NCBI GenBank assembly: GCA_943331195.2
Contig: CALQKQ020000125.1
Location: 1-8,947 of the forward strand
Reading direction: 5' to 3'
From: Akkermansia muciniphila
GTDB taxonomy: Bacteria; Verrucomicrobiota; Verrucomicrobiia; Verrucomicrobiales; V1-33
Length of the DNA stretch: 8,947 bases
Shown here piece after piece: positions 1 to 5,847 of the stretch. Below the pieces are notes generated by a model. That model ran no database searches. It saw nothing but the letters and a program-made list of their open reading frames with translations, and was not told the DNA's origin. Each line of letters begins with the position of its first letter. The first letter of the stretch is position 1. The position numbers and the translations under genes are program-made.

Positions 1-104
1 CGCTCGGCCAGGGTGCGGATGGGCGGCAAGCGGTCGCCCACGGCGAGGCCTTCGGAGTGGATCGTGCGCATCAGAGCGCGGACGATGTCTTGCGGGCGAG
101 ACAT
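1..104 (-). CDS. GntR-family transcriptional regulator, N-terminal fragment
   Basis: Only the first 34 codons are in the window; the rest lies beyond the left edge. The translation starts MSRPQDIVRALMRTIHSEGL and continues AVGDRLPPIRTLAE. This is the classic opening of a GntR winged helix-turn-helix: a first helix, then a turn with G-D-x-L-P-P-x-R-x-L-A-E. Proteins of this family bind operator DNA as dimers through this domain, and a C-terminal domain that cannot be seen here senses a ligand. The ATG at 104-102 is the only start that keeps the domain at its usual distance from the N-terminus. No Shine-Dalgarno sequence precedes it; the upstream sense sequence is pyrimidine-rich. A promoter candidate lies about 260 bases upstream. 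Regulated genes and subfamily cannot be told from this fragment. Confidence 0.8.
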   Translation of the reverse strand, partial: MSRPQDIVRALMRTIHSEGLAVGDRLPPIRTLAE

Positions 105-128
105 CGCGGGAGGCGCGGAGGAGGATAA

Positions 129-170
129 GGCAGGAGGGGGCATCGGCAGGAGGAGGCGGCAGAAGGAGGC
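129..170. repeat. Three imperfect tandem repeats, purine-rich on the plus strand
   Basis: Three units begin ggcag: 129-144 (16 nt), 145-157 and 158-170 (13 nt each; these two differ by one base). The plus strand is nearly all purine and carries GGAGG at 133, 149, 152 and 165, with another at 117. The likely transcript (the minus strand, in the leader of the gntR-like gene) therefore contains repeated CCUCC, the same sequence as the anti-Shine-Dalgarno end of 16S rRNA. The function is unknown. Confidence 0.6.
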
Positions 171-369
171 GGCGGGCGGCGGAGCGAAGCCGTTTAGTGA
201 TGATCAGATCTCGGGGCCGCCGGCCAGGCGAGCGTTGCGCAGACCTAGGAGATCAAGGGGCTTTGGCACCAGGTTTTCGCAGCGCGATAGGTTGATGGGT
301 TGATGGGTTTCGCGGAAGGTCGGATGGTGAGACCGCCGCTTGATTGCTTTCTGATAATCACGAGGTTCC

Positions 370-399
370 ATTTTAAACCGCCCCTCTCCGATCGGTCAA
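370..399 (-). promoter_or_regulatory. Sigma-70-like promoter facing the gntR-like gene
   Basis: On the minus strand, TTGACC (399-394, 5 of 6 to the -35 consensus) and TAAAAT (375-370, 5 of 6 to the -10 consensus) are separated by 18 bases. The predicted start point is near 362, giving a leader of about 260 nt before the gntR-like ATG. An 8-bp palindrome, ccgatcgg (388-395), sits in the spacer and overlaps the -35 edge, so it could be an operator. This is consensus matching only. Confidence 0.5.
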
Positions 400-483
400 T
401 AAAAAGGTGCGCCGGCGAAAGGAACGGGCTCCGGCGGCTGCGGGGGGAGGCGCTAGCGGCCGACCGTCGGCGGGAATGGGAGG

Positions 484-500
484 AAAACCGGGGCCCCCGG
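484..500 (-). terminator. Weak intrinsic-terminator-like element after xerD
   Basis: Fifteen bases past the xerD stop, the minus strand reads a CCGG...CCGG stem with a GC-rich centre (500-488), followed by TTTT (487-484). The U-run is short and the dyad has almost no loop, so termination strength is doubtful. Confidence 0.3.
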
Positions 501-514
501 CGAGCGGCGGGGAA

Positions 515-1405
515 TCAGGCGCGGGGATGGAAGGTGGCGTGGACTTCCTTGAGGCGCCGCTGATCGACGTGGGTGTAGATTTGGGTAGTGGAGATGTTGG
601 CGTGGCCTAGCATTTCCTGAATGACGCGCAGATCGGCGCCGCCGCTCAGCAGATGGGTGGCGAAGCTGTGGCGCAACAAATGGGGGTAAACCGCCAAGTC
701 CACGGCGGCCGCGCGGGCCTTCACGATCTGCCAAAGCCGCTGCGTGGTGAGGGCTTGACCGCGCACGCCGAGGATCAGGTGGCTGCTGCTGCGCCGATTG
801 ACTAACAGCGGCCGCCCGCGCTCTAGCCAAGCCCGGACCGCCTCCAGGGCCCGCCGTCCCACCGGCACTAGCCGCGTCTTGTTCCCCTTGCCAGTGACCC
901 GAATGAACCCTTCCTCAAGAGAAAGCTGATCCAAGGTGGCCTGCGCCAACTCCGCGACGCGCAGGCCGCTGGCGTAGAGCAACTCCAGCACCGCCAGATC
1001 CCGAAAATCCAGCGGCCCCTGGGGATCAATGCTGGCGAGGAGGTGCGCTACCTCGGCTTCGGTGAGGGTTTCCGGCAGCGATCCCTCCAAGCGCGGCGCT
1101 TCGAGGCCCTCGGCGACGTCGCGGGGCACCCGTTTCCGCGCGGCCAGCCAGCGGAAGAAAAGCTTGAGGGCGATGACTTGCAGCCGGATCGAAGCATTGC
1201 TCAGCCCTGCTTCCTTGCGCCGCAGGAGGTAGTCGGTGAGGTGCTCGAGGGTCACCTCGACCGGATCGTGCAGGCCTCGGGTTTCCTTCAACCAAGAGGC
1301 AAACGCCTCGAGGGTTTGGCGATTGGATAGCTGATAGTTGACGGAAAGCCCGCGCTCCGTGGCGAGATACAAGATGAAGCTTTCCAGCGCGGGGCCCATG
1401 CTCAT
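515..1405 (-). CDS. xerD: Tyrosine recombinase XerD
   Basis: A site-specific recombinase of 296 residues, matching the usual XerD length. With XerC it resolves chromosome dimers at dif, working in the cytoplasm with FtsK at division. An N-terminal SAM-like core-binding domain spans roughly residues 1-100 and the catalytic domain roughly 110-296. The full catalytic set is visible: Arg149 (ASGLRVAEL), Lys173 in GKGNK, His242 and Arg245 (HLLRHSFATHLL), His268 (LGH) and nucleophile Tyr277 (STTQIYTHV). The C-terminus ends in HPRA, as in E. coli XerD, which favours XerD over XerC. The ATG at 1405 has GGAAGGA just upstream; the next Met (codon 3) lacks this spacing. The gene is divergent from the beta-barrel gene, about 100 bases away. 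No convincing dif site was found in the window. An integrase role is less likely given the close family fit and lack of mobile-element context. Confidence 0.92.
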   Translation of the reverse strand: MSMGPALESFILYLATERGLSVNYQLSNRQTLEAFASWLKETRGLHDPVEVTLEHLTDYLLRRKEAGLSNASIRLQVIALKLFFRWLAARKRVPRDVAEGLEAPRLEGSLPETLTEAEVAHLLASIDPQGPLDFRDLAVLELLYASGLRVAELAQATLDQLSLEEGFIRVTGKGNKTRLVPVGRRALEAVRAWLERGRPLLVNRRSSSHLILGVRGQALTTQRLWQIVKARAAAVDLAVYPHLLRHSFATHLLSGGADLRVIQEMLGHANISTTQIYTHVDQRRLKEVHATFHPRA

Positions 1406-1454
1406 GCTTCCTTCCGTTCGAGGGCTGGCGCAATGGCGGGGCCGCCCTTTTACT

Positions 1455-1466
1455 TTCGGATCCGAA
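1455..1466. promoter_or_regulatory. 12-bp perfect palindrome in a divergent intergenic region
   Basis: TTCGGATCCGAA lies in the 103-base gap between the divergent starts of xerD and the beta-barrel gene. It is placed where it could control either promoter (49 bases from xerD, 42 from the barrel gene). Its size and symmetry fit a small dimeric repressor site, but no second copy was seen in the window. I could not recognise convincing -35/-10 elements around it. Confidence 0.35.
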
Positions 1467-1508
1467 TCTGCGTGACTTCGGCGCGGCTGGCACCGTAAGT
1501 CCTGGCCT

Positions 1509-2399
1509 ATGCGCCTTCTTGCTTCTGCTCTCTCGCTGCTTTTCGCGGTCCCCGCTTTCGCGGGGCTTTCGGTGGCGCCTCCGCTTCCGCCGCTTCCGCC
1601 GACGGCCCCGGCGGCACCCCGCTTGGTGCTCGATTTCGAAAACAGCTATGAATTCGGCGAAGATTCCCCCGCCGGGCCGGGCGGGTCGATTTATCGCAGT
1701 CGGGTTTCCCTGCCCTTCTTTGTGCCGCTGAACCGGTCCTGGCGCTTCCTCGGGGCGCTGCGCGGCGGATGGTCGGACTACGAAAGCGATCCCTTTGGCG
1801 GCTCCGGGATGGAGACCTGGAACACGGGCGGCCTGGTTTCCCTGGATGGGGATTTTAGCGAAACCTGGTCGGGGACTTTCGGCTTGCTCGGCTCGGCGTC
1901 GTGGGAAGACGGAGCCTCCTTTTCGGACAGCTGGAACGTGGGGGCCTTGGCCCTGGCTAACTACCGCTTTTCCCCAGGGCTCAAAGTCGGCCTGGGGGCG
2001 TTTTATTTGACAAGGCAAGGCGGGGACGACCTGCTCGTGCCCGCGCTCGGCTTGGATTGGCAAATCAGCGAGCGGTTCTCGCTCAAGCTCTACGGGATCG
2101 ATGCCAAGGCCACTTGGGCCCTCAACGAGGTGTGGTCGGTCTACCTGCACGGGGAGTTTGATCCGCGGGGCGCGCAACTGCGCGAGCGGAAGGGCGTGGC
2201 GGCGGAATCCTTTCGGGATCAGGGATTTCTGGCGACAGGAGGCCTGCAGTGGACGCCTTGCCAGGCCTTTCGGCTCAGCGTAGAAGGCGGGGCCGCTTTT
2301 CACAAATACAGCCTCTTCGACGGCGCCGAAGTGGAGCTGTCCCAGGACCGACTGGCCCCGGCTCCCTTCGTCAGCCTAGCGGCCCGGTTTTCCTTTTAG
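1509..2399 (+). CDS. Predicted outer-membrane beta-barrel protein
   Basis: A protein of 296 residues. The first 18 form a clear Sec signal peptide (charged Arg2, hydrophobic core, cleavage after VPAFA). A proline/alanine-rich linker follows (residues 24-37), encoded partly by a tandem 9-bp duplication (1581-1598). The rest alternates polar and hydrophobic residues with many Trp, Tyr, Phe and Gly, as in transmembrane beta-strands. It ends in AARFSF; a C-terminal phenylalanine is the usual signal for barrel insertion by BamA. From memory it resembles the DUF6268-type barrels of uncharacterised function. No enzyme motif is visible, so a porin or structural role is only a guess. The ATG at 1509 fits the signal peptide, though no Shine-Dalgarno is apparent. 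It is transcribed alone, divergent from xerD and convergent with the next gene. Confidence 0.7.
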   Translation: MRLLASALSLLFAVPAFAGLSVAPPLPPLPPTAPAAPRLVLDFENSYEFGEDSPAGPGGSIYRSRVSLPFFVPLNRSWRFLGALRGGWSDYESDPFGGSGMETWNTGGLVSLDGDFSETWSGTFGLLGSASWEDGASFSDSWNVGALALANYRFSPGLKVGLGAFYLTRQGGDDLLVPALGLDWQISERFSLKLYGIDAKATWALNEVWSVYLHGEFDPRGAQLRERKGVAAESFRDQGFLATGGLQWTPCQAFRLSVEGGAAFHKYSLFDGAEVELSQDRLAPAPFVSLAARFSF

Positions 2400-2442
2400 G
2401 ATTTTGACTTCCTGCTAGTCGAGCGATTCCTAACTACCACCT

Positions 2443-2476
2443 ATCTGGGGCGCGCGCAGCCCGGCGCGACCCAGAT
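2443..2476. terminator. Hairpin between convergent genes
   Basis: Arms 2443-2455 and 2464-2476 pair over 13 positions with one mismatch (atctggg/cccagat plus cgcgc/gcgcg), with an 8-base loop. It lies 43 bases after the beta-barrel stop and directly abuts the stop of the minus-strand gene, so it could serve both. Neither side has a T-run, so it may act as a Rho-assisted stop or an mRNA 3'-end stabiliser. Confidence 0.45.
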
Positions 2477-3445
2477 TCAGGGCGGGTTGTCGAGGCAGAA
2501 GGTGCCCTCGTCGAAGTCCCGGAAAATGCCTTCGGAGAAGGTTTGCCGGGTGAAGCGTCCCGCCTGGGGTGCCGTGAAGGTGAATTGGTAATCCTCCCCG
2601 TGGGCTGGGCCGAAGCTAGCGACGAGGCGGGCGGTGCGCGTGCCGGTGATGAGCCAGGTGCCGGTGAACGCGCTGGTTTGGCCTGCCAAGTACCGCTCTC
2701 CGCCGCCCTCGCGGCTGAGGGTGAGGCTGCTGCCGTCGGGAAGGTCGCCGAGCGCGAGGGTCCGCTTGGCGAGGGAGGTGGGCACCGCGAGGACGGCGCT
2801 GGGGGCGGGAGCGGGGCCGAAGCTGCCCGCGCTGGATTCCTCTAACTGCGCTCCGCGAAAGCGTTGCCGCGTGAAGTGCCCGGCCCGGGGGGCGGTGTAT
2901 TGAAAGAGCAAGACCTCGCGGGTGCCATCCGCCACCTGCAACTCCGCGCGGCCCTGCTCTGGCCCGGAGCGCTGCCACGTCCACAGGCAGGCTTTGCTAA
3001 CTTCGCCCACTTGCCAGGTTCCCTCCGCGCTCTCGGCAAAGGCGGCGCGGTTGATCTGCAGGCCGTCGTTGCATTGGAGGCTTTGCCCCGCGAGGGTTTC
3101 CGGTGCCCAGGCGAGAGGTGCCTGGTCGAGCACTTTGAATCGAAAAAACGGCAGGCCGCCCACCGCCAGGGACTGTTCCCAAGCCGCTCCCGTCCCGCGC
3201 AGGGGAGCCCCAAGGTCGCTCCACCACTGCAAATCCGCCGACCCCTGCAATTGGTAAAGCAGCCCCGGTGCCAAAGGCATCGACAGCACCACCGTCGGCC
3301 GCAAGCTCACCGAAGGCGAAGCCACCCCCAGCAAACCCTGCGCCGCCGCGCCCCCCAATCCAGCGGCCAGGCACGCCGCTCCCGCACAAACAAGACGGCG
3401 CAACGAACATTTCATGGCTTCAAAGCGCACAAGCGCCACCCCCAT
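2477..3445 (-). CDS. Secreted protein with two internal repeats, function unknown
   Basis: A protein of 322 residues whose function I do not recognise. Residues 12-36 (MKCSLRRL, then an Ala/Gly/Leu core ending GGAAA) form a Sec signal peptide; there is no lipobox. Residues 45-105 contain YQLQGSADLQWWSDLGAPL and end in FFRFKV, a pattern I associate with Verrucomicrobiota extracellular proteins. Two related repeats follow, about 116-209 and 226-316. Each has GTW, then FQYTAPRAGHFTRQRF (181-196) or FTFTAPQAGRFTRQTF (288-303), then a GSF/GTF close. They are probably beta-rich modules. The ATG at 3445 is chosen because GGGAG lies 9 bases upstream; the ATG at 3415 gives a more typical 26-residue signal peptide but has no ribosome site. 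The gene begins 44 bases after carA and may be read from the carA transcript. Export is fairly sure; the job is not. Confidence 0.7.
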   Translation of the reverse strand: MGVALVRFEAMKCSLRRLVCAGAACLAAGLGGAAAQGLLGVASPSVSLRPTVVLSMPLAPGLLYQLQGSADLQWWSDLGAPLRGTGAAWEQSLAVGGLPFFRFKVLDQAPLAWAPETLAGQSLQCNDGLQINRAAFAESAEGTWQVGEVSKACLWTWQRSGPEQGRAELQVADGTREVLLFQYTAPRAGHFTRQRFRGAQLEESSAGSFGPAPAPSAVLAVPTSLAKRTLALGDLPDGSSLTLSREGGGERYLAGQTSAFTGTWLITGTRTARLVASFGPAHGEDYQFTFTAPQAGRFTRQTFSEGIFRDFDEGTFCLDNPP

Positions 3446-3489
3446 TATCAAATTCTCCCGCAGAAGGGCAAGGACTTTCCCAAAGGACC

Positions 3490-4632
3490 TCAGCGGGCCG
3501 CCTCGATCAGCTCCGCAAAATCCCGGAAGAAATACCGCGCATCGTTGGGCCCAGGGGCGGCTTCGGGGTGGTACTGCACGCTGAAAATCGGGGCCTCCCG
3601 GTGGCGCAGACCCTCCACCGTCTGGTCGTTTAAATTCAGGTGCGTCACTTCCACGTTGGACGGCAGGGAGTCGGGATCGACGGCGAATCCGTGGTTTTGG
3701 CTGGTGATGGCCACGGTGCCCGTGCGGAGGTCTTGCACCGGCTGGTTGCCGCCGCGGTGGCCGAATTTGAGCTTGAAGGTTTTGCCCCCGAAGGCGTGGC
3801 CCAAAATCTGGTGGCCCAAACAAATCGCAAACAGAGGGGTTTTGCCGATCAATTGCTTGACCTCGCGGTGCACGTAGTCGAGCGCGGCGGGATCGCCCGG
3901 ACCATTGGAGAGAAATACCCCGTCCGGCTGGAGTTCCAAAATTTCCGCCGCCGTGGTGGAAGCCGGCACCACCTGCACTTGGAACCCTTCCTGGCGGAGG
4001 CGCCGCAAAATATTGCGCTTCACCCCGAAATCATACGCGACAATGCGGTATTTCACCTCCGGCAAGGCCTTGATCACGGGCCCGTCGGCGTTGGGCAAGA
4101 GCCACTCCCGGCTGGCGGTGCTCTCCGGATCCCACAGGTAGCGGGTCGGCGTGCTGACCTCCTTCACAAAATCGCTGCCCACCATGCTCGCGCTGGCGGC
4201 CGCCCGCGCACAAGCCGCCGCCGGATCCAGCACTTCGGTGCTCAGAAAAGCCCGCATCGCGCCCCGCGTGCGCAGGTGTTTGGTGAGCCGCCGGGTGTCA
4301 ATCCCCTGGATCCCCAGCAGATTCCATTTGCGAAAGTAACCCTCCAGGCTGTCCTCGGCCCGCCAATTGCTCGGTGCCGGACACAGTTCCTCAATCACAA
4401 AGCCCCGCACCTGCGGTTGGGCGGACTCGTCATCGGCCGCATTGACCCCGTAATTTCCAATCAAAGGATAGGTCATGGCCACAATCTGGCCCCGATAAGA
4501 AGGGTCGGTGAGCACCTCTTGGTACCCCGTCATGCTGGTGTTGAAGCAGGCCTCACCCGTGATGCTGCCCGCGACGCCAAAGGATTCACCAAAAAAATGG
4601 ACTCCGTCTTCGAGGGCAAGGATGGCTTTCAT
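3490..4632 (-). CDS. carA: Carbamoyl-phosphate synthase small (glutaminase) subunit
   Basis: CarA hydrolyses glutamine and channels ammonia to CarB, which makes carbamoyl phosphate for pyrimidine and arginine synthesis in the cytoplasm. The protein is 380 residues, against 382 in E. coli. The N-terminal CPSase domain (about 1-150) opens LALEDG and has FNTSMTGYQEVLTDPSY. The C-terminal class I glutamine amidotransferase domain (about 195-380) has VAYDFGVKRNILR, FLSNGPGDP, the nucleophile elbow AICLGHQ (Cys271), KFGHRGGNQPV, SQNHGFAVD, and the His355/Glu357 pair in YHPEA. The catalytic triad is therefore intact. The ATG at 4632 matches the family start; an in-frame GTG at 4665 would add 11 unlikely residues. 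Seven C residues lie just upstream of the ATG on the sense strand, so there is no Shine-Dalgarno. It lies 91 bases after trmL. carB is not in the window. Confidence 0.95.
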   Translation of the reverse strand: MKAILALEDGVHFFGESFGVAGSITGEACFNTSMTGYQEVLTDPSYRGQIVAMTYPLIGNYGVNAADDESAQPQVRGFVIEELCPAPSNWRAEDSLEGYFRKWNLLGIQGIDTRRLTKHLRTRGAMRAFLSTEVLDPAAACARAAASASMVGSDFVKEVSTPTRYLWDPESTASREWLLPNADGPVIKALPEVKYRIVAYDFGVKRNILRRLRQEGFQVQVVPASTTAAEILELQPDGVFLSNGPGDPAALDYVHREVKQLIGKTPLFAICLGHQILGHAFGGKTFKLKFGHRGGNQPVQDLRTGTVAITSQNHGFAVDPDSLPSNVEVTHLNLNDQTVEGLRHREAPIFSVQYHPEAAPGPNDARYFFRDFAELIEAAR

Positions 4633-4723
4633 AGGGGGGGAGTAGCCTTCTGCGTAATGCACCACCCCGTGAAAGCAAACCGGTTTTTTGGAATCGCTCA
4701 GCTTCGGCCCCGCCCAAGCCGGC

Positions 4724-5176
4724 TCACGGGGCCTGAAGTTGCCGCATTCCCTCGTAGAGCACGATGCCCACCGCCGTCGCCAAATTCAAGCTGCGCACGC
4801 CCCGCTGGGGTATGGTGAGGCAGTGTTCCGCGTGCTCCGCGAGCAGGGCCTCGGGCAAACCCTTGCTTTCCCTTCCAAAAACGAGGTAATCCCCCTCGCG
4901 AAACGCCTGGCCCCAGTAGGGCCGCGCCGCCTTGGTGGTCAAAAAGAAAAAGCGCGCCTCCGGCCCCGCCGCCGCCCGCAGCGCCGCCCAATCCGCCCAG
5001 CGGCGGCAGTCCACATCCTTCCAGTAATCCAGGCCCGCCCGCTTCAAGCTGCGATCGTCGATGGCAAATCCCAGCGGGCCCACCAGGTGCAGCGCCGCCC
5101 CCGCCGCCAGGCAGAGCCGCCCGATGTTTCCCGTATTGGGCGGAATTTCCGGCTCGATCAACACCACGTGCAACAT
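4724..5176 (-). CDS. trmL: tRNA (cytidine/uridine-2'-O-)-methyltransferase TrmL
   Basis: A SPOUT-class methyltransferase of 150 residues (157 in E. coli) that 2'-O-methylates the wobble base 34 of leucine tRNAs, using S-adenosylmethionine. The three family blocks are present: EPEIPPNTGNIGRLC near the N-terminus (8-22), FGRESKGLP (100-108) and IPQ...SLNLATAVGIVLYE (122 onward). The last two form the trefoil-knot cofactor site. The mid-section GFAIDDRSLKRAGLDYW also follows E. coli TrmL closely. The ATG at 5176 (MLHVVLIEPE) matches the family; a GTG three codons upstream has no ribosome site. It is the first gene of a minus-strand run toward carA and is divergent from rnpB, 120 bases away. The carA link is probably positional rather than functional. 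Confidence 0.92.
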   Translation of the reverse strand: MLHVVLIEPEIPPNTGNIGRLCLAAGAALHLVGPLGFAIDDRSLKRAGLDYWKDVDCRRWADWAALRAAAGPEARFFFLTTKAARPYWGQAFREGDYLVFGRESKGLPEALLAEHAEHCLTIPQRGVRSLNLATAVGIVLYEGMRQLQAP

Positions 5177-5272
5177 AGCCCCCACCTTGGAACCGGCCCC
5201 CGCCTCCCGCCACTCCCATTTTGCGCGGCCAGCCCCCCGTCAGGCCCGCGCGCGCGCCTTGGCCCTTGCGCC

Positions 5273-5289
5273 GGGGCCGGACCGGCCCC
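5273..5289. promoter_or_regulatory. GC-rich dyad at the rnpB promoter position
   Basis: GGGGCCGG-A-CCGGCCCC is a perfect 17-bp dyad ending about 8 bases before the inferred 5' end of RNase P RNA. A possible -35, TTGCGC (5266-5271), precedes it; 17 bases later the sequence is catggg, a poor -10. The rnpB promoter should be in this area, but I cannot define it. An alternating CG run (5247-5257) lies just upstream. Confidence 0.3.
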
Positions 5290-5296
5290 ATGGGGG

Positions 5297-5744
5297 AAAT
5301 GGCGGCACCCGAAACGGTCGCCGGGAGCGGCTTTTGCGAGCCGGTCCTGGAGGAAAGTCCGGACACCACAAGGCAGCGCGCCGCGTGATGAACGCGGGCA
5401 GTGGGCAGTGAAAACTCCCGCTGACGGACAGTGTCACAGAAAATAAACCGCCTCCCGCCCGCAAGGGTTGGGGGTAAGGGTGAAAAGGCGGGGTAAGAGC
5501 CCACCGCCCCGCGCCGCAAGGCCGGGGGCACGAAAAACCCCGCGCGGTGCAAGACAAACAGGGAAAACAGGCCGCCTGCCTGACCCTGGCGGCCCCCCCC
5601 GGTCGTCAGGATAATCCCGGGTTCGTCGCACCCGGCCGCAAGGCTGGGAAGGAGAGTCGCGAGACTCCCCTTAGAGGAATGGCCGTTGATCCGCCGGGCA
5701 ACCGGCGGGGGACAAAATCCGGCTTACGAAGGTGCCGCCACTCC
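5297..5744 (+). ncRNA. rnpB: RNase P RNA, bacterial class A
   Basis: The catalytic RNA that trims the 5' leader of precursor tRNAs, acting with the RnpA protein. Recognised by conserved blocks: GAGGAAAGTCCGGAC (5350-5364, P4 5' side); ACAGAAAATAAACCGCC (5436-5452); TAAGGGTGAAA (5475-5485) with GGTAAGAGCCCACCGC (5492-5507); AGAGGAATGGCCGTT (5673-5687); and ACAAAATCCGGCTTAC (5712-5727, P4 3' side). P1 is a 10-bp helix pairing 5300-5309 with 5731-5740 and sets the ends to within a few bases. Other helices: a CCC-GCAA-GGG hairpin (5458-5467), an AGTC-GCGA-GACT hairpin (5655-5666, P18) and CCGCCGG-GCAA-CCGGCGG (5691-5708, P19). The L15 sequence CCCGGGTT (5616-5623) aligns with the E. coli CCCGGGUA, so the GGU that binds tRNA CCA appears kept. 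The RNA is about 448 nt, longer than E. coli (377), partly through P19 and a C8 run (5593-5600). Confidence 0.95.
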
Positions 5745-5759
5745 TTCACGAGGCCCAAG

Positions 5760-5793
5760 CCGCTCCAGGACCACCCGGTCCTGGAGTCAGCGG
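5760..5793. terminator. Strong hairpin between rnpB and the convergent glycosyltransferase gene
   Basis: CTCCAGGACC (5763-5772) pairs perfectly with GGTCCTGGAG (5777-5786) over a 4-base loop. Outer CCG/CGG bases can extend the stem past a three-base bulge. It starts about 16 bases past the RNase P RNA and ends about 55 bases before the stop of the minus-strand gene, so it can mark both 3' ends. No T-run follows on either strand. Its right arm copies 12 nt of the RNase P core (see findings). Confidence 0.5.
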
Positions 5794-5847
5794 AAGGGCC
5801 CATCCAGGGCCTCGCGGGCGCGGCCTTCGCCAAAGCGCCCCAGGCGG

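Larger units (their letters stand above)
105..514. other. 410-base gap between xerD and the gntR-like gene
   Basis: No convincing gene was found here on either strand. It holds, from right to left: a weak terminator-like element after xerD; two abutting dyads (451-458 and 459-471); a sigma-70-like promoter facing left (370-399); a tandem 8-bp duplication of gttgatgg (291-306); and a purine-rich imperfect tandem repeat (129-170). A 55-codon minus-strand reading frame (204-371) exists, but its start codon overlaps the -10 element, so I do not call it a gene. No tRNA was recognised. Confidence 0.6.

Noticed and set aside
204..371. 55-codon minus-strand frame with an ATG
   Set aside because: The ATG overlaps the -10 of the promoter candidate, there is no ribosome site, and the residues show no domain or export signal. 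Kept only as a finding about the promoter.
348..378. Possible dif site near xerD
   Set aside because: TTTCTGATAA resembles a XerC arm and CCATTTTAAAC loosely a XerD arm, but they are 10 bases apart instead of 6-8 and the second arm matches only 7 of 11. A consistent GC-skew switch that would mark a terminus is not visible.
515..1405. Integrase of a mobile element
   Set aside because: Length, the HPRA C-terminus and overall sequence fit chromosomal XerD. There is no tRNA attachment site, direct-repeat pair or other mobile gene nearby.
3446..3823. N-terminal extension of the secreted protein into the carA region
   Set aside because: The frame is open upstream but overlaps the end of carA, and the added residues are Arg/Pro-rich noise. 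The signal peptide fixes the start near 3445 or 3415.
2864..3877. Plus-strand frame crossing the secreted-protein gene and the end of carA
   Set aside because: It spans two well-supported minus-strand genes and their gap, with no start signal or domain.
4633..4665. Alternative GTG start for carA adding MVHYAEGYSPP
   Set aside because: It has no ribosome site and adds residues not found in the family, while the ATG at 4632 gives the usual N-terminus.
3640..4818. Long open plus-strand frame antisense to carA
   Set aside because: carA on the other strand has every family motif and the right length. The antisense frame has no recognisable domain and is a by-product of high GC.
5611..5623. Loss of the L15 GGU motif in RNase P RNA
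   Set aside because: At first the segment ggataatccc looked like a changed L15. Pairing GUGC/GCAC and GAC/GUC for P15 and aligning CCCGGGTT with the E. coli CCCGGGUA places an intact GGU at 5620-5622.
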